Positions 52,901 to 63,972 of a stretch of DNA of 64,000 nucleotides are shown here, piece by piece. The notes under the pieces are model-generated. The model ran no database searches, was not told where the DNA came from, and saw only the letters and a list, made by a program, of their open reading frames with translations. The DNA is from Euptelea pleiosperma (taxonomy: Eukaryota; Streptophyta; Magnoliopsida; Ranunculales; Eupteleaceae). Where the stretch lies: contig CM068543.1 of NCBI GenBank assembly GCA_035048495.1, forward strand, positions 25,657,751 to 25,721,750, given 5' to 3'. A program made the translations under genes and the position numbers. Positions within the stretch are counted from its first letter, which is position 1. Each line of letters starts with the position of its first letter.

Positions 52901-54882
52901 GAGAAGGAACACGAGAGGGCCCCAAAGAAGAGAATGGATATAATCCAAAGTACCTTTGGTCCGATGAACATCCGTATTGAATTTTATCCTACACTGCTTA
53001 TCAAACAATTAATGTTCACAGAAGTCTAATTTTCTTGTGTTATAGCCACATAACAGACCCTGTATGCTCAAGACAGCCATTTCCCTCTCACCCATATGCC
53101 CCAGCCGCATATAACACAACTTGGGGGTGTCCGAATCTGTGTTTGACGATGACACGGCAACATCGCCTATGACTATGCTATCCTGAAGCAAATAGAGGCC
53201 ATTCTACTTCTTTCCTTTCATCATAATAAAAGCACCCTTTGAAATCCTCATAACTCCACCTTCAACTTTATAACTGCAACCATTGGAGTCGAGCATACCC
53301 AAGGAAACTAAGTTTTTCCTCAACTATGGATATGTCTGACATCAGTCAAAGTCCTCACAATACCCTCATACATCTTCATTCGAATCGAGTCTATCCCAAC
53401 AACCTTATTGCCTACATCGCTTCTCATCACAACTTTACCACCATCTATAGATTGATAAATGATAAACCATTTTTTATTAGAACACATATGGTAGGAACAA
53501 CCCAAGTCAAGAATCCCCTCATGACCCAAGCCACTGACAAGACATGAGAGGACATCAACACCTTAATAGTCTTCCTCTTCAACACCAACTATATCACCAT
53601 AATCAAAGGTTTTCTCCTTTCCTTTCCCTTTACGTTCAGGGCAGTTCTTTTTAAAATGTATTTCCTTGTGATAATGAAAAAATTTTAATTTTTTAGATTT
53701 CGATTTTGATTTGGATCGACCACTACCCTTTGAGCCCTTCTCATTTGTTCTTCCTCTTGCAACGAGCCCTCACCTAGGCTTTCATCTCTACTCTCCCACA
53801 CCCTTTTTCAATTCCTTAGAATTTAAGACTGTCTTAACATTCTCCATGGAGAGAGTATCTCTACCATACATCATGATATCGACAAAATGCTCATACAAAT
53901 GTGGTAATGAACACATCAGAATTATTGCTTGATCCGCATCATCAATCTTTCTCAAATCTAAAATGATTTTACTAAATTCATCAAGATGGTCCATAACAGA
54001 CGTACTTTCTTACATCTGGAGGGTAAATAATTGTTTCTTCGAATACAAACGGTTCATGAGAGACTTGGTCATATACATGCTCTCCAACTTGAGCCATAAT
54101 CCAGCAATCGTTGTTTCTTCAAAAATTTATCGTAGAACCCCATCACTCAAGCACAACGGAATAGCATTGTGTGCCTTCTCCAACTTCTCTTCCTTGTCTT
54201 CATCCGACATCGTTGCCGATAGAATGTCTCTACCCGTTATTGCTTTCAGTAATCTCCGTTGAACCAACAAAGCATGTATTTTAACACACCATAAGCTAAA
54301 GTCGTTTCTTCCGTCAAATTTCTCTAACTCGAACTTTGTTGCCATTGCAAAAATTCCAAATTGAACAACGAAGCTCTGATACCAATTGTTATGCCAATCG
54401 ATGATCTAGGATTAATGCAACTAATAGAAATGATCGAATAAAACAAACATATAGCATACAAATGATTTACGTGATTCGGCTTATAGCCTACGTCACGTGC
54501 AAAGACGACAAGAAATTTCACTATTATGGTAAAGATTACAACGAACCAGTCTCAAGAACCCTAACCCCAAATACACCATTTGCCTATACGTGTGTGTGTG
54601 TGTGTGTGTCCCCTTAAAACATATTAGTGTTTGAAGTTTTGAACATCTCACGAATAAACCTAGAGCAACACAAAATGTTTCCTAAACTGTTTCTGGCAAG
54701 TTCGTTCGAAGCAACTTGTGTCCGTTCAAACGAAGTTACATTTCGTTCGAACCAACCAGCCCGAGAGCAAACCCCTATAACCATATGTGCTCTGGACATG
54801 TTCGTTCAAACCAGGTTGGACTTTTCGAACTAACCCTAGCCGAACACACCACTAACTTCAAAATTTGAGTCACATCTCAACA
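49915..54882 (-). mobile_element. Ty1/copia LTR retrotransposon, complete but decayed
   Basis: LTRs 49915-50410 and 54387-54882 are both 496 bp (TGTTA...TCAACA), and the 5-bp target duplication TTTAG is exact (49910-49914, 54883-54887). On the - strand TGGTATCAGAGCTTCG after the 5' LTR is a Met-tRNA primer site, and AGGCGGAGAT before the 3' LTR is the polypurine tract. The LTRs differ at many sites, mostly transitions, so the insertion is old. Coding remnants run in copia order. Confidence 0.94.
51229..54345 (-). pseudogene. Copia gag-pol remnant
   Basis: Gag starts MATKFELEKFDGRNDFSLW (54345), continues as [20 protein letters not shown], then a decayed nucleocapsid. Protease shows ILDLGCSYHMCSNKKWF, with DLG replacing the catalytic DSG. 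GAG-pre-integrase is seen as LCYMRLGHMGEREMAVL. Reverse transcriptase fragments are DCKWIFKRNK, EAHLVAKGYNPNEGVDF, KKSLYGLKQSPRKWYEQFD and LLLYIDNMLNAAKN, where the normal YVDD is YIDN. Downstream sequence to about 50800 holds a decayed RNase H. Many stops and frameshifts make it non-functional. Confidence 0.9.
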
Positions 54883-54944
54883 TTTAGGATCCGTTATTTT
54901 ACGTTTTTTCTTTTTTTCATACATAGGAGCACCATGTGCAATGT

Positions 54945-55200
54945 ACGTGCACCTTACACATGGCAGCATGGATGGTTGGCCCATCCCTAAGTGGACCTAC
55001 ATGCAAAAAATCAGCCCGATTAGTGATTTCTAAGCATTCAATCGGAGTCGTTTTTAGGAGTTGATTTCTAACCATGGATTTTGAGCATTATTTGGGGTAC
55101 TCAGATCCAAAGGTTAGAAATCATAAACCAGGCTGATTTTGTACCTAGGTTCACCTAGAAAATGACGAATTACCATCCGACTAGTGTCCTTTGTGTGGTA
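54945..55200. repeat. GGATGTTT-family palindromic element
   Basis: The left arm is GCATGGATGGTTGGCCCATC, AGTGGACCTACATG and AAAATCAGCCCGATTAGTG; the right arm is AAACCAGGCTGATTTTG with AGGTTCACCTAG. A tract TGATTTCTAACCATGGATTT lies at the centre. Confidence 0.55.
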
Positions 55201-56246
55201 CTTTTTATTTTTTGTTTAAATAGTGTTGTTGACTTTTTCTTTTATTTTTGGATTGCATTTAATGAGGAAACAAAGGTGATGCATATCCCTTTGGAAACCT
55301 GAAGACAAAAGAACCCCCCGTTGAAAAACAAAAGAAAATCTCTTCAAAGTAAATAACTCAAAAAAAATTAAATAGAAAACATCGGGGTATTTTCAGAATT
55401 ATTAGGATGTCATTTGAAGGCCTTGTCATCGCTATCCCATGTTTTGGCTTTATGGTGCGCATAATTAGTTGCGTGAAAAATTTTATGCACGTTTGGATCA
55501 CTTCCAATTCTCTCATCCTAAAGATGCATTTTAACATGTGGGCCCACACATATGCATGACCTTTTCAATTTTTCGATGAGAATAAAATTTGCCCACCAAA
55601 GCTTAAAATGGTGGACAAATATTTTATCGGGAATGGGGGTGGTAAGAACTTATTTTCCTGCATCGGTAGGCAAGTTGGTAGACCTGCAAAAAACATTCGC
55701 GCTTGCAAATGTGTGCAAACGTAATTTTTTCTCCATGAATATTTTATTTGCCACATTTGAACGCAATCCAATCAGACCCTAACTGTAAAATTGTGGGAAT
55801 TACTTTATCACATTTTCATTCTTCCAAAGGAGTTCACTTTTGCTGAGCAGAAACTAGCTACAAGGCTATAGCTAAGCGGCTCTACATCCAACATGTACCC
55901 CGGACAACATCGTTTTCAATTTTTGAATCAGTGTTATCAGTTATAAATGTCAAATGTAAAACCACTTAGCTTCGAGTCCAACACTGCTCAGCAAGAATGG
56001 GCCCCTTCCACTACACTAATGTTTTTTCACCAGAGTGGATGATGCAAGATATCTACTCTGGAAGAAAGAATTAGAGTGACAAAACATTGGGGCACTGAAG
56101 AAGTTAAATGTTCTTTGAAAATAGTAATTCTTTGAAATGTAGTAATCTCATCTATATATCTATACTAAAGCAGAAAAGTGAGCAGCAACGTTCTCTCCTC
56201 CACAAAATTCTCACATGGGGTATAGGATTAACATCTTTCAAAACTT
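55201..56246. other. Intergenic, no gene recognised
   Basis: No coding domain or bounded repeat is recognised. Confidence 0.4.
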
Positions 56247-57010
56247 GCCCCCCCCCCCCCCCCCCCCCCCCCCCCATGTTATCTTTAAAACTTGACATAC
56301 CCCCCTACAATTTGAAAAAGCTAAAGTGCCCTTGTCTTCAACTTTAGAACAAGGGTTTGGGTTTAGGCCAAAACCCAAACCCCAAATCAAATATGAAAAT
56401 ATGAGAATAAAAATAAAAATTAAAACCTACGTTGGTAAACTTGAGATTTGTTTTTTGATTTTTTGATGAATTAAGCAAATATTGAGAAGAAAAAACTCCA
56501 AAAAAATAGATAAAACTCATGAAGGAATATTTTAAAATTGAGAGAACCCATCTTTCCAAAATCCACATCTCACCAAAAGCTTAAAATATAAATTTCTTTG
56601 TCTTGTTGTTCATTTATGTTAATGAAAATTTTAAAACTAAAATTTTATGCTGTTCTCTCTCTTTTGTTTTTTTTTTTTTTTTTCAACCTTAGGTTTTCAA
56701 TTATTGCCGGAGTGGTTGCCGGCTGGCCATGAGACTCCGGTGGGTTGGTCGCCGATGATGGGCGGCCAACCCATTGGAATCTCTTGGCTAGCCGTCTACC
56801 ACAGCAGTTTGATTTGGGGTTTGGGTTTTTGCCCAAACCCTTATTCCAAGGTTGAAGACAAGGGCATTTTTGCTATTTAATAAAAAATTTGGTAGTCAAC
56901 TCGGGTCAAAACTAGTTAAATAACAGTGGACTGAGTCATAAGGGGGTATGTCAGCTTTTTCGAATCGTGGGGGGTATGTCAAATTTTAAAGATAACATGG
57001 GAGGGGGGGT
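56247..57010. mobile_element. Mutator-like TIR element, GGGAATTTTTGACATACC family, copy 3 (ends decayed)
   Basis: The arms contain CATGTTATCTTTAAAACTTG and CAATTTGAAAAAGCT at the left, and GGGGGTATGTCAGCTTTTTC and TTTAAAGATAACATGG at the right. The left end is replaced by a 28-bp poly-C run and the left arm lacks the GACTCGGTCC block present in the right arm. No target duplication is left. The interior matches copy 1. Confidence 0.75.
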
Positions 57011-57196
57011 TGTGTATGTTGAAACGTCTCTATATCCATTAACTTCCACTTAAAGTCCAAAAATCTCTCCACAATCCTTAAATGAAACTCCCTTTCCACT
57101 TTTAACATACATTTCCTAATTTGATCTTTTTACCATCTCTCTCCAATTTATTCTATCATGAGTAGTAATATTTTTAAAGATTATAAATTTATTTTA

Positions 57197-58374
57197 GGGT
57201 AATTTAGTAAAACCCCCCTATCTCTCAAAAGTAAATCGTGGTACCCCCTCAACTTTCAAACAAAGAGAATACCCCCCTTGACCAGGCTCACAGTCTTTGA
57301 CTCAGACTGCCAACCACATGTCTGTCAAAGTTTGTGGGACTATTTTGCTCTCTCTCTCTCTCTCTCTCTCTCATTAAATCTGGAATGGATCTTAAGTAAA
57401 CCAACGATCACTCTCCCTCTCAGCTTAAAGTTGGAATGAATCTTAAGTAAACTAACGATCAAGGGAAAAAACTCTCAAGTTTACAAGGCTATTGAAGCTT
57501 TTCTATTTGCTCTACTCAATCTCGCTTCTGTCAACCTTCAATTTTATCTCTCTAACTACGTTTTTGTTTTAGCTTAAAATGCAGCAGGGTCGGCCCTATA
57601 ATCTCATCGGGTAACACCAGACCTCAAATTCCTCTTCAAAATCAATAAAAACATTAGAAAGAAAAGAAACAAAGAGAACAACTCCCAAATTCAGAAATCT
57701 CCAAAACCCATTTTCATAATTAGAATTTTCCAAACCTTAGAGAAACCAGATTCCAAATTCAGAAATCTCCAAAACCCATTACCAAAATCTAAAATTTCAA
57801 GAAACCTAGATTCCCAAAATCAGAAATCTCCAAATCCCATTTCCAAAATTAGAAATTTGGAGAAACTTGATTCCCAAATCTGAATCCAATAGAAATCGAC
57901 CCAGTATCAAAACCCCAAATTACTAAACCTCCAATTAGTTAAGATTCTGTCGAGAGGGACTTCAAACGGCATTATTGGGTCACAATTTTCTCTGGTATCA
58001 ATTGGTTAAAAGTTTAAAAAAATTTCTCTCTTTGTCTCACTTTCATTCTTCAGATTTCAAGAAAAACCCGTTGATTGACGATCGGGCTCGTGACGTCGTG
58101 GAACTCATTGAATATTGGGGTTTTGTTGTTGAGGCGTGGAAACAGGAAGCGATGATTCCTGTGTCGTCTTTAGTAAGAAGATCCATTGTAGCTTTAATAT
58201 GAGAAAGAGAGAGGGATAAAATAGTCCCTTCACGCAAACAGTGACGGACACATAGTTGACAGTTTGAGTCAAAGATGGTGAGCCGGGTCAAAGGGAGTAA
58301 TCTCTTTGTTTGAAAGTCGAGGGGGGGTGCTACGAATTACTTTTGAGAGACAGGGGGGTATTACTAAATTACCC
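57197..58374. mobile_element. Mutator-like long-TIR element, possible Pack-MULE
   Basis: The termini GGGTAATTTAGTAAAACCCC and its inverse are flanked by exact 9-bp duplications TTTATTTTA (57188-57196 and 58375-58383). The arms are about 150 bp and include ACTTTCAAACAAAGAGA and the TTTGACTCA block. The interior has imperfect repeats of CAGAAATCTCCAAAACCCAT (57695, 57763, 57821) and an exon-like segment at about 58055-58202 preceded by an acceptor-like CTTCAG. Confidence 0.8.
58055..58202 (+). pseudogene. Exon-like segment inside the Mutator-like element
   Basis: After TTTCATTCTTCAG the frame reads FKKNPLIDDRARDVVELIEY and WGFVVEAWKQEAMIPVSSLV, then stops at TGA near 58200. Codon use is gene-like and the pyrimidine tract plus CAG looks like an intron acceptor, so a captured gene fragment is possible. 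I do not recognise the protein. Confidence 0.4.
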
Positions 58375-58383
58375 TTTATTTTA

Positions 58384-58974
58384 TAGTTGTTTTGTGTTTT
58401 CTGAAATATTTTTGCTTATATTTTTGTACAATCCTATTATTGTGATTAGAAATAACTAAAACATTTTTATGGATTTTCCTAAATTATGATTTTTTCCTAA
58501 AATATTTTGTTTTATTTAACTGGGATTTTCTGATTTTTTTTTTTAATTTTTTCAGTCATCAGTAATATTTTTTGTAGCGAGAATTATAATTTTTATTTTG
58601 AAATTTTAGTTATTTTACAGTTGTGTTGTGTTTTCTGAAATTTTTTGGGGGGTAAAAGAAGAACCATGCATTATTTACTTATATAGAAGATGGAGCATGG
58701 ACCACCCTACAACATCCTCTATGAGCTTACAAGTTCCTTTGCTCCAGGACATAGTAAGGGCCTGGACATAGCTCGGCAATGAAGTTGGTGCAAAAACCTC
58801 ACTTTATAGCTGCAAAGCTGGTTGAGAAGGAGTGCTATCTCGAACCTGGCCCCACCTAAACCTGTTTCTCTCGATCTGCCTTTAACATTCCCCATCTGCA
58901 GTCTCAATTTTGTACATGTCTGGGGAGTCGAGTTGTCCATTTAGTTTGGACTGATCGAGGAGTGCAACTCAAGC
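58384..58974. other. Intergenic, no gene recognised
   Basis: AT-rich at first, then mixed composition; no feature is recognised. Confidence 0.4.
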
Positions 58975-59340
58975 ACAGCGAAAACTTTAGCTTGAGGAGA
59001 AATTTTCCTGTGGGACTATGTAGCATATAACAATGTGGAACGTGGCACACTCTTTTGTGGGCCCACTAAACTATTAATGATTGGCCTACACCTTGAGGAA
59101 CCTACACATTAACAATCAGCCTGATTGGTGATCTCTAGCCATTAGATTGGAGCATTTTTCATGGGTTGACTTTTATTAGTTGGATTCATGTATTTGCTTT
59201 GGGTACTCAAATCGAATGGCTAGAGATCACCAATCAGGCTAGTTTGTAGGTCCACCAAGTGGGTCTGAAAGAGTGTGCCACATGGCGCATTTTTATAGAC
59301 CCCACGGGGAAAAATTCCCCTCAAGCTAAATTTTCTCACT
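58975..59340. mobile_element. GGATGTTT-related palindromic MITE with TTTAGCTTGAGG ends
   Basis: The outer arms AACTTTAGCTTGAGGAGAAA and TTTTCCTGTGGGACTATG are mirrored by TATAGACCCCACGGGGAAAA and CCCCTCAAGCTAAATTTTC. The inner arms carry ACGTGGCACACTCTTTTG, CCTGATTGGTGATCTCTAGCC and mirrored counterparts. Confidence 0.65.
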
Positions 59341-59375
59341 AAAAGTAGAGGGCTATCATATTCAGTCTATAAATA

Positions 59376-59717
59376 TGATTTAAAACTCGCCAAGTTGACT
59401 CTGGACTCGGCCAAGTCGACTCGACTCGATCATGTTTCAAGTTGACTCAGCATACAAACTCGGATTTGCAAACCTCGCCGGGTTGATTTGGAATCTCAGC
59501 CGAGTCGACTCGAAATCCAATGTTTTTTTTGAATTTCTAACTGTTTTTATTATTTTTCTAATTTTTCAATTGTTTTAATAAATATCATTTTTTTATATAT
59601 TTAAATATTTAATAATTAATTTAATGACTCGTCGACACGACTCCTGAGTCATCAAGGTAACTCGACCCGATGGACTTCCGAGTAGAATTCCGAGTTCCGA
59701 GTTTTAAGACATTGGTC
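59376..59717. repeat. GACTCG-rich hAT-like MITE (tentative)
   Basis: TTAAAACTCGCCAAG at the left is echoed by CCGAGTTTTAA at the right, with GAGTCGACTCG repeats between. The boundaries and target duplication are uncertain. Confidence 0.45.
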
Positions 59718-59733
59718 TATACAATATATACAA

Positions 59734-60881
59734 CTAGGGTGCTAGTGGGCTGGGTTGGCCTGATGTACTATTAGACCTGGCCCAAATGAGCCCGGCCTTG
59801 GTTGCATTTATAAGCCTAGCAGGTCGGGTATGTGATTGATTTAAAGGCCTGCTAGAAAAATGGGACCCTCTTTGCCTTAAATTAGCTTAAGCCCGGTCCA
59901 AATCTAATGGGTCGACCCGCTATATCTATTATCTAGCCCCTAGTTGTTAAGTTCGGATACGGGAAAAGTTCGAGACAGCAAAAGTTCGAGTATAATTCGG
60001 TTATGGTCTAAAAATTCGCCAATAAAAATTCGGTCAAAATTCGAAGAACGGTAAAAGTTCGTAACTGTATGCATTCGTGTTTCATTCGGTTATGATCCAA
60101 AAATTCGATGTTAAAAATTCGGACATTGGAACCAATGTTGTTTTCCAACCATGGGTTTGTTCAAGAAGTTTGTAATGAAAAATTTCTAAAATCCAACGAC
60201 TACAAACTACCTATCAAGCTGGTTTTTGGCTTGTAGGTTCACAAGGGATGAATCCATTCATGGGATCAATGAACCTAAAAATATTTAGCATAACAAACAA
60301 ATGAGACTAATGAGATCTCGAGACTAAGTATTACTGACCAAACACCTCAGGTTTCCTCTTTGTAAAAAGATTAAAAAAAACTTCTTATTAAAAAATTTAT
60401 ATTTAAATATTCCTTGAAACTAGTTGTGTCCTTATTACAAACATCTCATATGCACCTTATAATATTATATTGAATATTTATGTCAATTGAGATAACTTTG
60501 GATGCTCAAACACATGTAGATATGCATTAGGGTGGAGACGATGAGGAACGTGAATTCGAGAATGAAATTAGAGTTTTTTTTTTTATTTTTTCATTTTTTT
60601 TATTTTTAAAACTCTATTTTCTAGCCGAATTAATGGGCCGAATTAATCGTCTACCCGAATAAAACACGTTTTAATCGCATGGCCTTAATTATTCGCGAAT
60701 AATTCTGAATTTTTGAATTGTTCGGCCGAATAATTCGTTTTGCCTTATAAAACGAATTGTTCGTGAATTATTTGTGAATAATTCGCGAACTTGGCAACTA
60801 GATTTTAGCCTAGTTACATATATCTCAGGCTGGGCTTTGGAAGAGCTCAGCTCGGTCTAAACCCGGCCCATTAACAGCCCT
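59734..60881. mobile_element. hAT-like element with nested elements
   Basis: The left end AGGGTGCTAGTGGGCTGGGTT and the right end AACCCGGCCCATTAACAGCCCT are imperfect inverse copies. Inside, about 59938-60808, lies a second TIR element with GTTGTTAAGTTCGG and CGCGAACTTGGCAAC ends and AATTCG repeats. Neither has coding capacity; target duplications are not clear. Confidence 0.5.
60130..60290. repeat. GGATGTTT-family fragment inside the nested element
   Basis: AATCCAACGACTACAAACTAC, AAGCTGGTTTTTGGCTTGTA and CCATTCATGGGATCAATGAAC follow the right-arm order of the family. The left arm is reduced to CCAACCATGGGTTTG. Confidence 0.4.
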
Positions 60882-61078
60882 TCTTCGTCTTGTGTTTGCA
60901 TGTGGTGGCGAGGTGATAAACTTGGATGTGCTTATTGCCATGTATGGATGGTCCTGGACCATCTTGATATATGCACCAAACACGTGCAGGGAATTGATTT
61001 TTCAAGGGAGATGGGCCATCACCTTTGACATTTCCCTTGTAAGCACTATGTTCATACATTTCCCTTTGTCAGTCATCT

Positions 61079-61236
61079 AGGGCTGTCAAAGGATCCGGTT
61101 CGAATCGGATCAGGGTTTATCCAAAAACCAGTCCGATAGCTTATTGTATCACAATTTGATCAGATCAGCGGAAGCTCAGCTTTGAGTCAATTTTGATAAA
61201 TCTGTTAAATTTGATTTAAAGAAAATAAAAGATTAA
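61079..61236. repeat. Left end of hAT-like element (TAGGGCTGTCAA)
   Basis: TAGGGCTGTCAAAGGATCCG resembles the hAT terminus at 41196 and is followed by GATC-rich sequence. GATC-rich sequence resumes at 61685-61800 after a nested insertion, but no matching right terminus is found. Confidence 0.4.
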
Positions 61237-61684
61237 GGGAGGTGTTTGGATCGTCATTTTTCAAAAAATATTTATTTTTAAAAAAATAACTTTTCTGAAA
61301 AATATATTTTTGAAAATATATTTTCTTAAAAAGGTCGTTTGGATCATCATTAAAGCAAAATGATTTCATCTTCTTTTAGTTGGCCCCACCAATATAATGT
61401 CGTTATATTTTGAAAGGGGACTTCTACCAAAAACTGTTTCTTTGTTTATTGTGTTCATTGAGCTAGCAAAATTTTAAAAAAATCTTTTTTTACTTGAAAA
61501 ACAGATATCAGATATTTTTTTTATAAAAAGAATTTTTAGCTAAAAAATATATTTTTATGAAATAAAATACTTTTTTTTTAAAAATGGTTATCCAAATAAT
61601 CTATTATTTTGTAAAAAGTCTTTTTGTGGAAAAAAAAAAAAAAAGACTCTTTCAAGTCTAAGAATGGCTATCCAAACACACCCC
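61237..61684. mobile_element. Tourist-like MITE
   Basis: GGGAGGTGTTTGGAT at the left and ATCCAAACACACCCC at the right are inverse, with TTA next to both ends (61233-61235, 61685-61687; one extra A at the left). The A/T-rich interior is itself partly palindromic. TTA duplication and the GTGTTTGGAT terminus are typical of Tourist elements. Confidence 0.6.
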
Positions 61685-61809
61685 TTATGGATAAGGTCTT
61701 ATTGGATTGGATCAAGGCCGATACGGAAGTAATAGCATAGCGTCGTATCACGATTTCCAATCCAATAAACTCAACGTTATTAGATCGGATCATCGGGCGA
61801 GCCCCGACA

Positions 61810-62239
61810 AACCTGATTTATCAGAATAATTGGGCTAACCCCTCACCCTCATGAAAGCTACATTTTCGCGTACATCGAACAAATCTAACGGCTATGATGA
61901 ATCTACTTAGTTCCACAACATCCATAATTTGAGGAGGCCTGTCACTCATTTTCATGAACAATGCCATTGTCTCTCTCCCTCTCACATGCCATCCAACCCA
62001 CATTGAAAACAACCCAACAATGACATCTCCTTCCCTCAACTTGGAAACCCATACCCTCAAATTTGACAGAAAATATCATTTAATGTTCCATGGTTCTCAA
62101 TGCACATCACTCATCATACTGTACGAATGGTCTAAAAATTCCGCAATCAGGACCGTTCAATCGGAGAATTATTAATTCTTGGATATGGGTTTAGTCCAAA
62201 TTTCACTCCTGATCTTGCTATGACTAGCTTGCACAACCA
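61810..62239. other. Upstream region of the remorin-like gene
   Basis: No other gene is recognised. It probably includes promoter DNA. Confidence 0.4.
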
Positions 62240-62248
62240 TATATAAAA
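62240..62248 (+). promoter_or_regulatory. Probable TATA box of the remorin-like gene
   Basis: TATATAAAA lies about 190 bases upstream of the start codon, in an otherwise unremarkable stretch. Position and sequence fit a plant core promoter with a leader of about 160 bases. Confidence 0.5.
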
Positions 62249-62430
62249 ATAATGTTATGTAACTTAACTATCCAAGTGGATGGCCCTGATCTATGTGTTG
62301 GTGGGCCATGTGTATGTTAGTAAGCACACATCCATTAAGAATGATCAACCTCAGGTCCATCATATCCATAAAAAAGAAACAAGTTGAGAAGAAGTAGTAG
62401 AAGAAATAACAAAGCCAGGTATCACCACCC

Positions 62431-62662
62431 ATGACGTCTACCATGGACCAAAATTCTCTGAGTTCTCTGCAAGAAGATGAACAGCATTTCAATCTAAGAG
62501 AATGGGCTCTGAAAGCTAGTGTTAGTAGGGAAACCACCAATTCAAGAAGGTTTTCTGCATCAAATATCAGAAGTTCTAGAGAAGAAACAAGGTCCTTTAG
62601 ATTCAGATCAAACACAACCATCTCTAGTGCTGCTTCTTCTCCTGGTTACACCTTAAAAGGTA

Positions 62663-62710
<48 letters not shown>

Positions 62711-63501
62711 AAGAAAAGGGAAACATGGGTTTGATCTAATGCTTCTATAACACAGTCTTAGCTTGTACCCAGATCATGAGATTGACCCATCTACTTACTC
62801 TTTCACTACTGCTCTCAAAGGTAAGGTTAATGATGATGATGGTCTTCATATTTTGGAGGGATTTCGATATCGATAAAATCGATAAATCAGATGTGGTTTT
62901 GTGTGCAGCTTTGCAAGCAAGAGCAGGATATGGTTGGGAATGCTTATCACCTGATGGGTTTGCTTTGAATTCCAAATGGAATGAAGCAGAGAAGTATATC
63001 TGCAACCCACTTTCAGGAGAAGTCCCAATGGAGTGTTTGTCTGCAAAAACACTAAGTGGAAGGTCCATCACTACTTCAACAAGCAGAATTACAATGTCTG
63101 GACCTCTTGTTTACTACTCCAATCCACGCTTTAGTCAAACAATCAAGCCTACTAAAACAACACAAGAAGAAGAAATTGGGTCTCCAATTCAAGGTCCAAA
63201 ACACTTTTTTTTTTCTTTTTTTTTTTTTTATGTTCTTAATTTCTTATCTAATTAACCATTTCTTTAGTTGTTTGGATTATATTTTTTAATGGGTTTTGAT
63301 TTTTTTTTGAATGTAGAGAAGAAAGTGGAGATTTTGACTAGAGATGTAGGGACTCAAAGTACTCCACCTGATCTTAGTTCAAGCAGTCCTAGCCCTTCTT
63401 CATCAACACCTTCCATTAAAGAAAGATCATTATTAGAGTGCTGTGAAGTGGATGGTGTAGAATCACCCAATTCTGGCACAAAATCTATGTCCGAAGAGGA
63501 G
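62431..63501 (+). CDS. Remorin-family-like protein, 5' part (exons 1-4; 3' end outside window)
   Basis: Remorins are plant-specific plasma-membrane nanodomain proteins; the conserved domain is C-terminal and would lie beyond the window. Exons 62431-62659, 62773-62820, 62909-63193 and 63317-63501 join in frame to 249 codons. The N terminus is MTSTMDQNSLSSLQEDEQHF, then REWALKASVSRETTNSRRFS. Conserved-looking blocks are HEIDPSTYSFTTALK (exon 2), WECLSPDGFALNSKWNEAEK with YICNPLSGEVPMECLSAKTL (exon 3) and LTRDVGTQSTPPDLSSSSPS (exon 4). I recall these blocks from the long-N-terminus remorin group of plants; since the remorin domain itself is not visible, the family call is from memory of the N-terminal region. 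Donor 3 (GTCCAA) is weak. Exon 4 ends at a strong donor GTATGT, so translation continues downstream. Confidence 0.75.
62666..62709. repeat. CT microsatellite in intron 1 of the remorin-like gene
   Basis: About 20 CT dinucleotides lie just after the intron 1 donor site. Confidence 0.9.
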
Positions 63502-63599
63502 GTATGTAAGCAAAATTCACGTAAACACTGTTTTGGTTGATGGGTTATTAATGATTGGATTAATGATAAAAGATTAAGAGGAAGTCTATGGATTAAATA

Positions 63600-63795
63600 A
63601 GGGTATTTTAGTAACACCCTTTGAAATTTCAAAGTTTAGGATTACCCCCCTTGACCTAGTTTTACCCTTGTGGTTTTTTTTTTTTTTTTTTCAAATTTTT
63701 TTTTAAACACCCAAAGGAGGTTAAGGGTATTTTGGTAACACCCCTTGAAATTTGAAAGTTTAGGATTACCCCCGGCCCCTTGACCTAGTTAATTT
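63600..63795. repeat. Two direct copies of a GGGTATTTT(A/G)GTAACACCC sequence
   Basis: AAGGGTATTTTAGTAACACCC with GAAATTTCAAAGTTTAGGATTACC occurs twice, 63600 and 63726 onwards, separated by a poly-T and poly-A-like tract. Both are in the same orientation. They resemble ends of the GGGTAATTTAG Mutator-like element in style but are not the same sequence. They lie in the downstream intron. Confidence 0.5.
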
Positions 63796-63879
63796 TATCG
63801 CACTTACATGCGATAAGTGCCTAAACCAATTTTGTCCAAAAATGAATTGTGTGCTGAGTATCACATGACAATCACAACT

Positions 63880-63972
63880 CATAAGTGAAGACATAACCCA
63901 TTTGATGCGTACTTCCTTGCTTGGCCAAGCTATCTGCAACAGAATTTGCTTCTTTGAAAATACTTAAAAGTT
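63880..63972 (-). pseudogene. LINE RNase H-like fragment
   Basis: On the - strand the frame reads KEANSVADSLAKQGSTHQMG and then a stop. The A(N)xxADxLAKxG pattern is typical of the RNase H-like domain at the end of plant LINE proteins. It is a short fragment within the remorin-like gene's intron. Confidence 0.55.
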
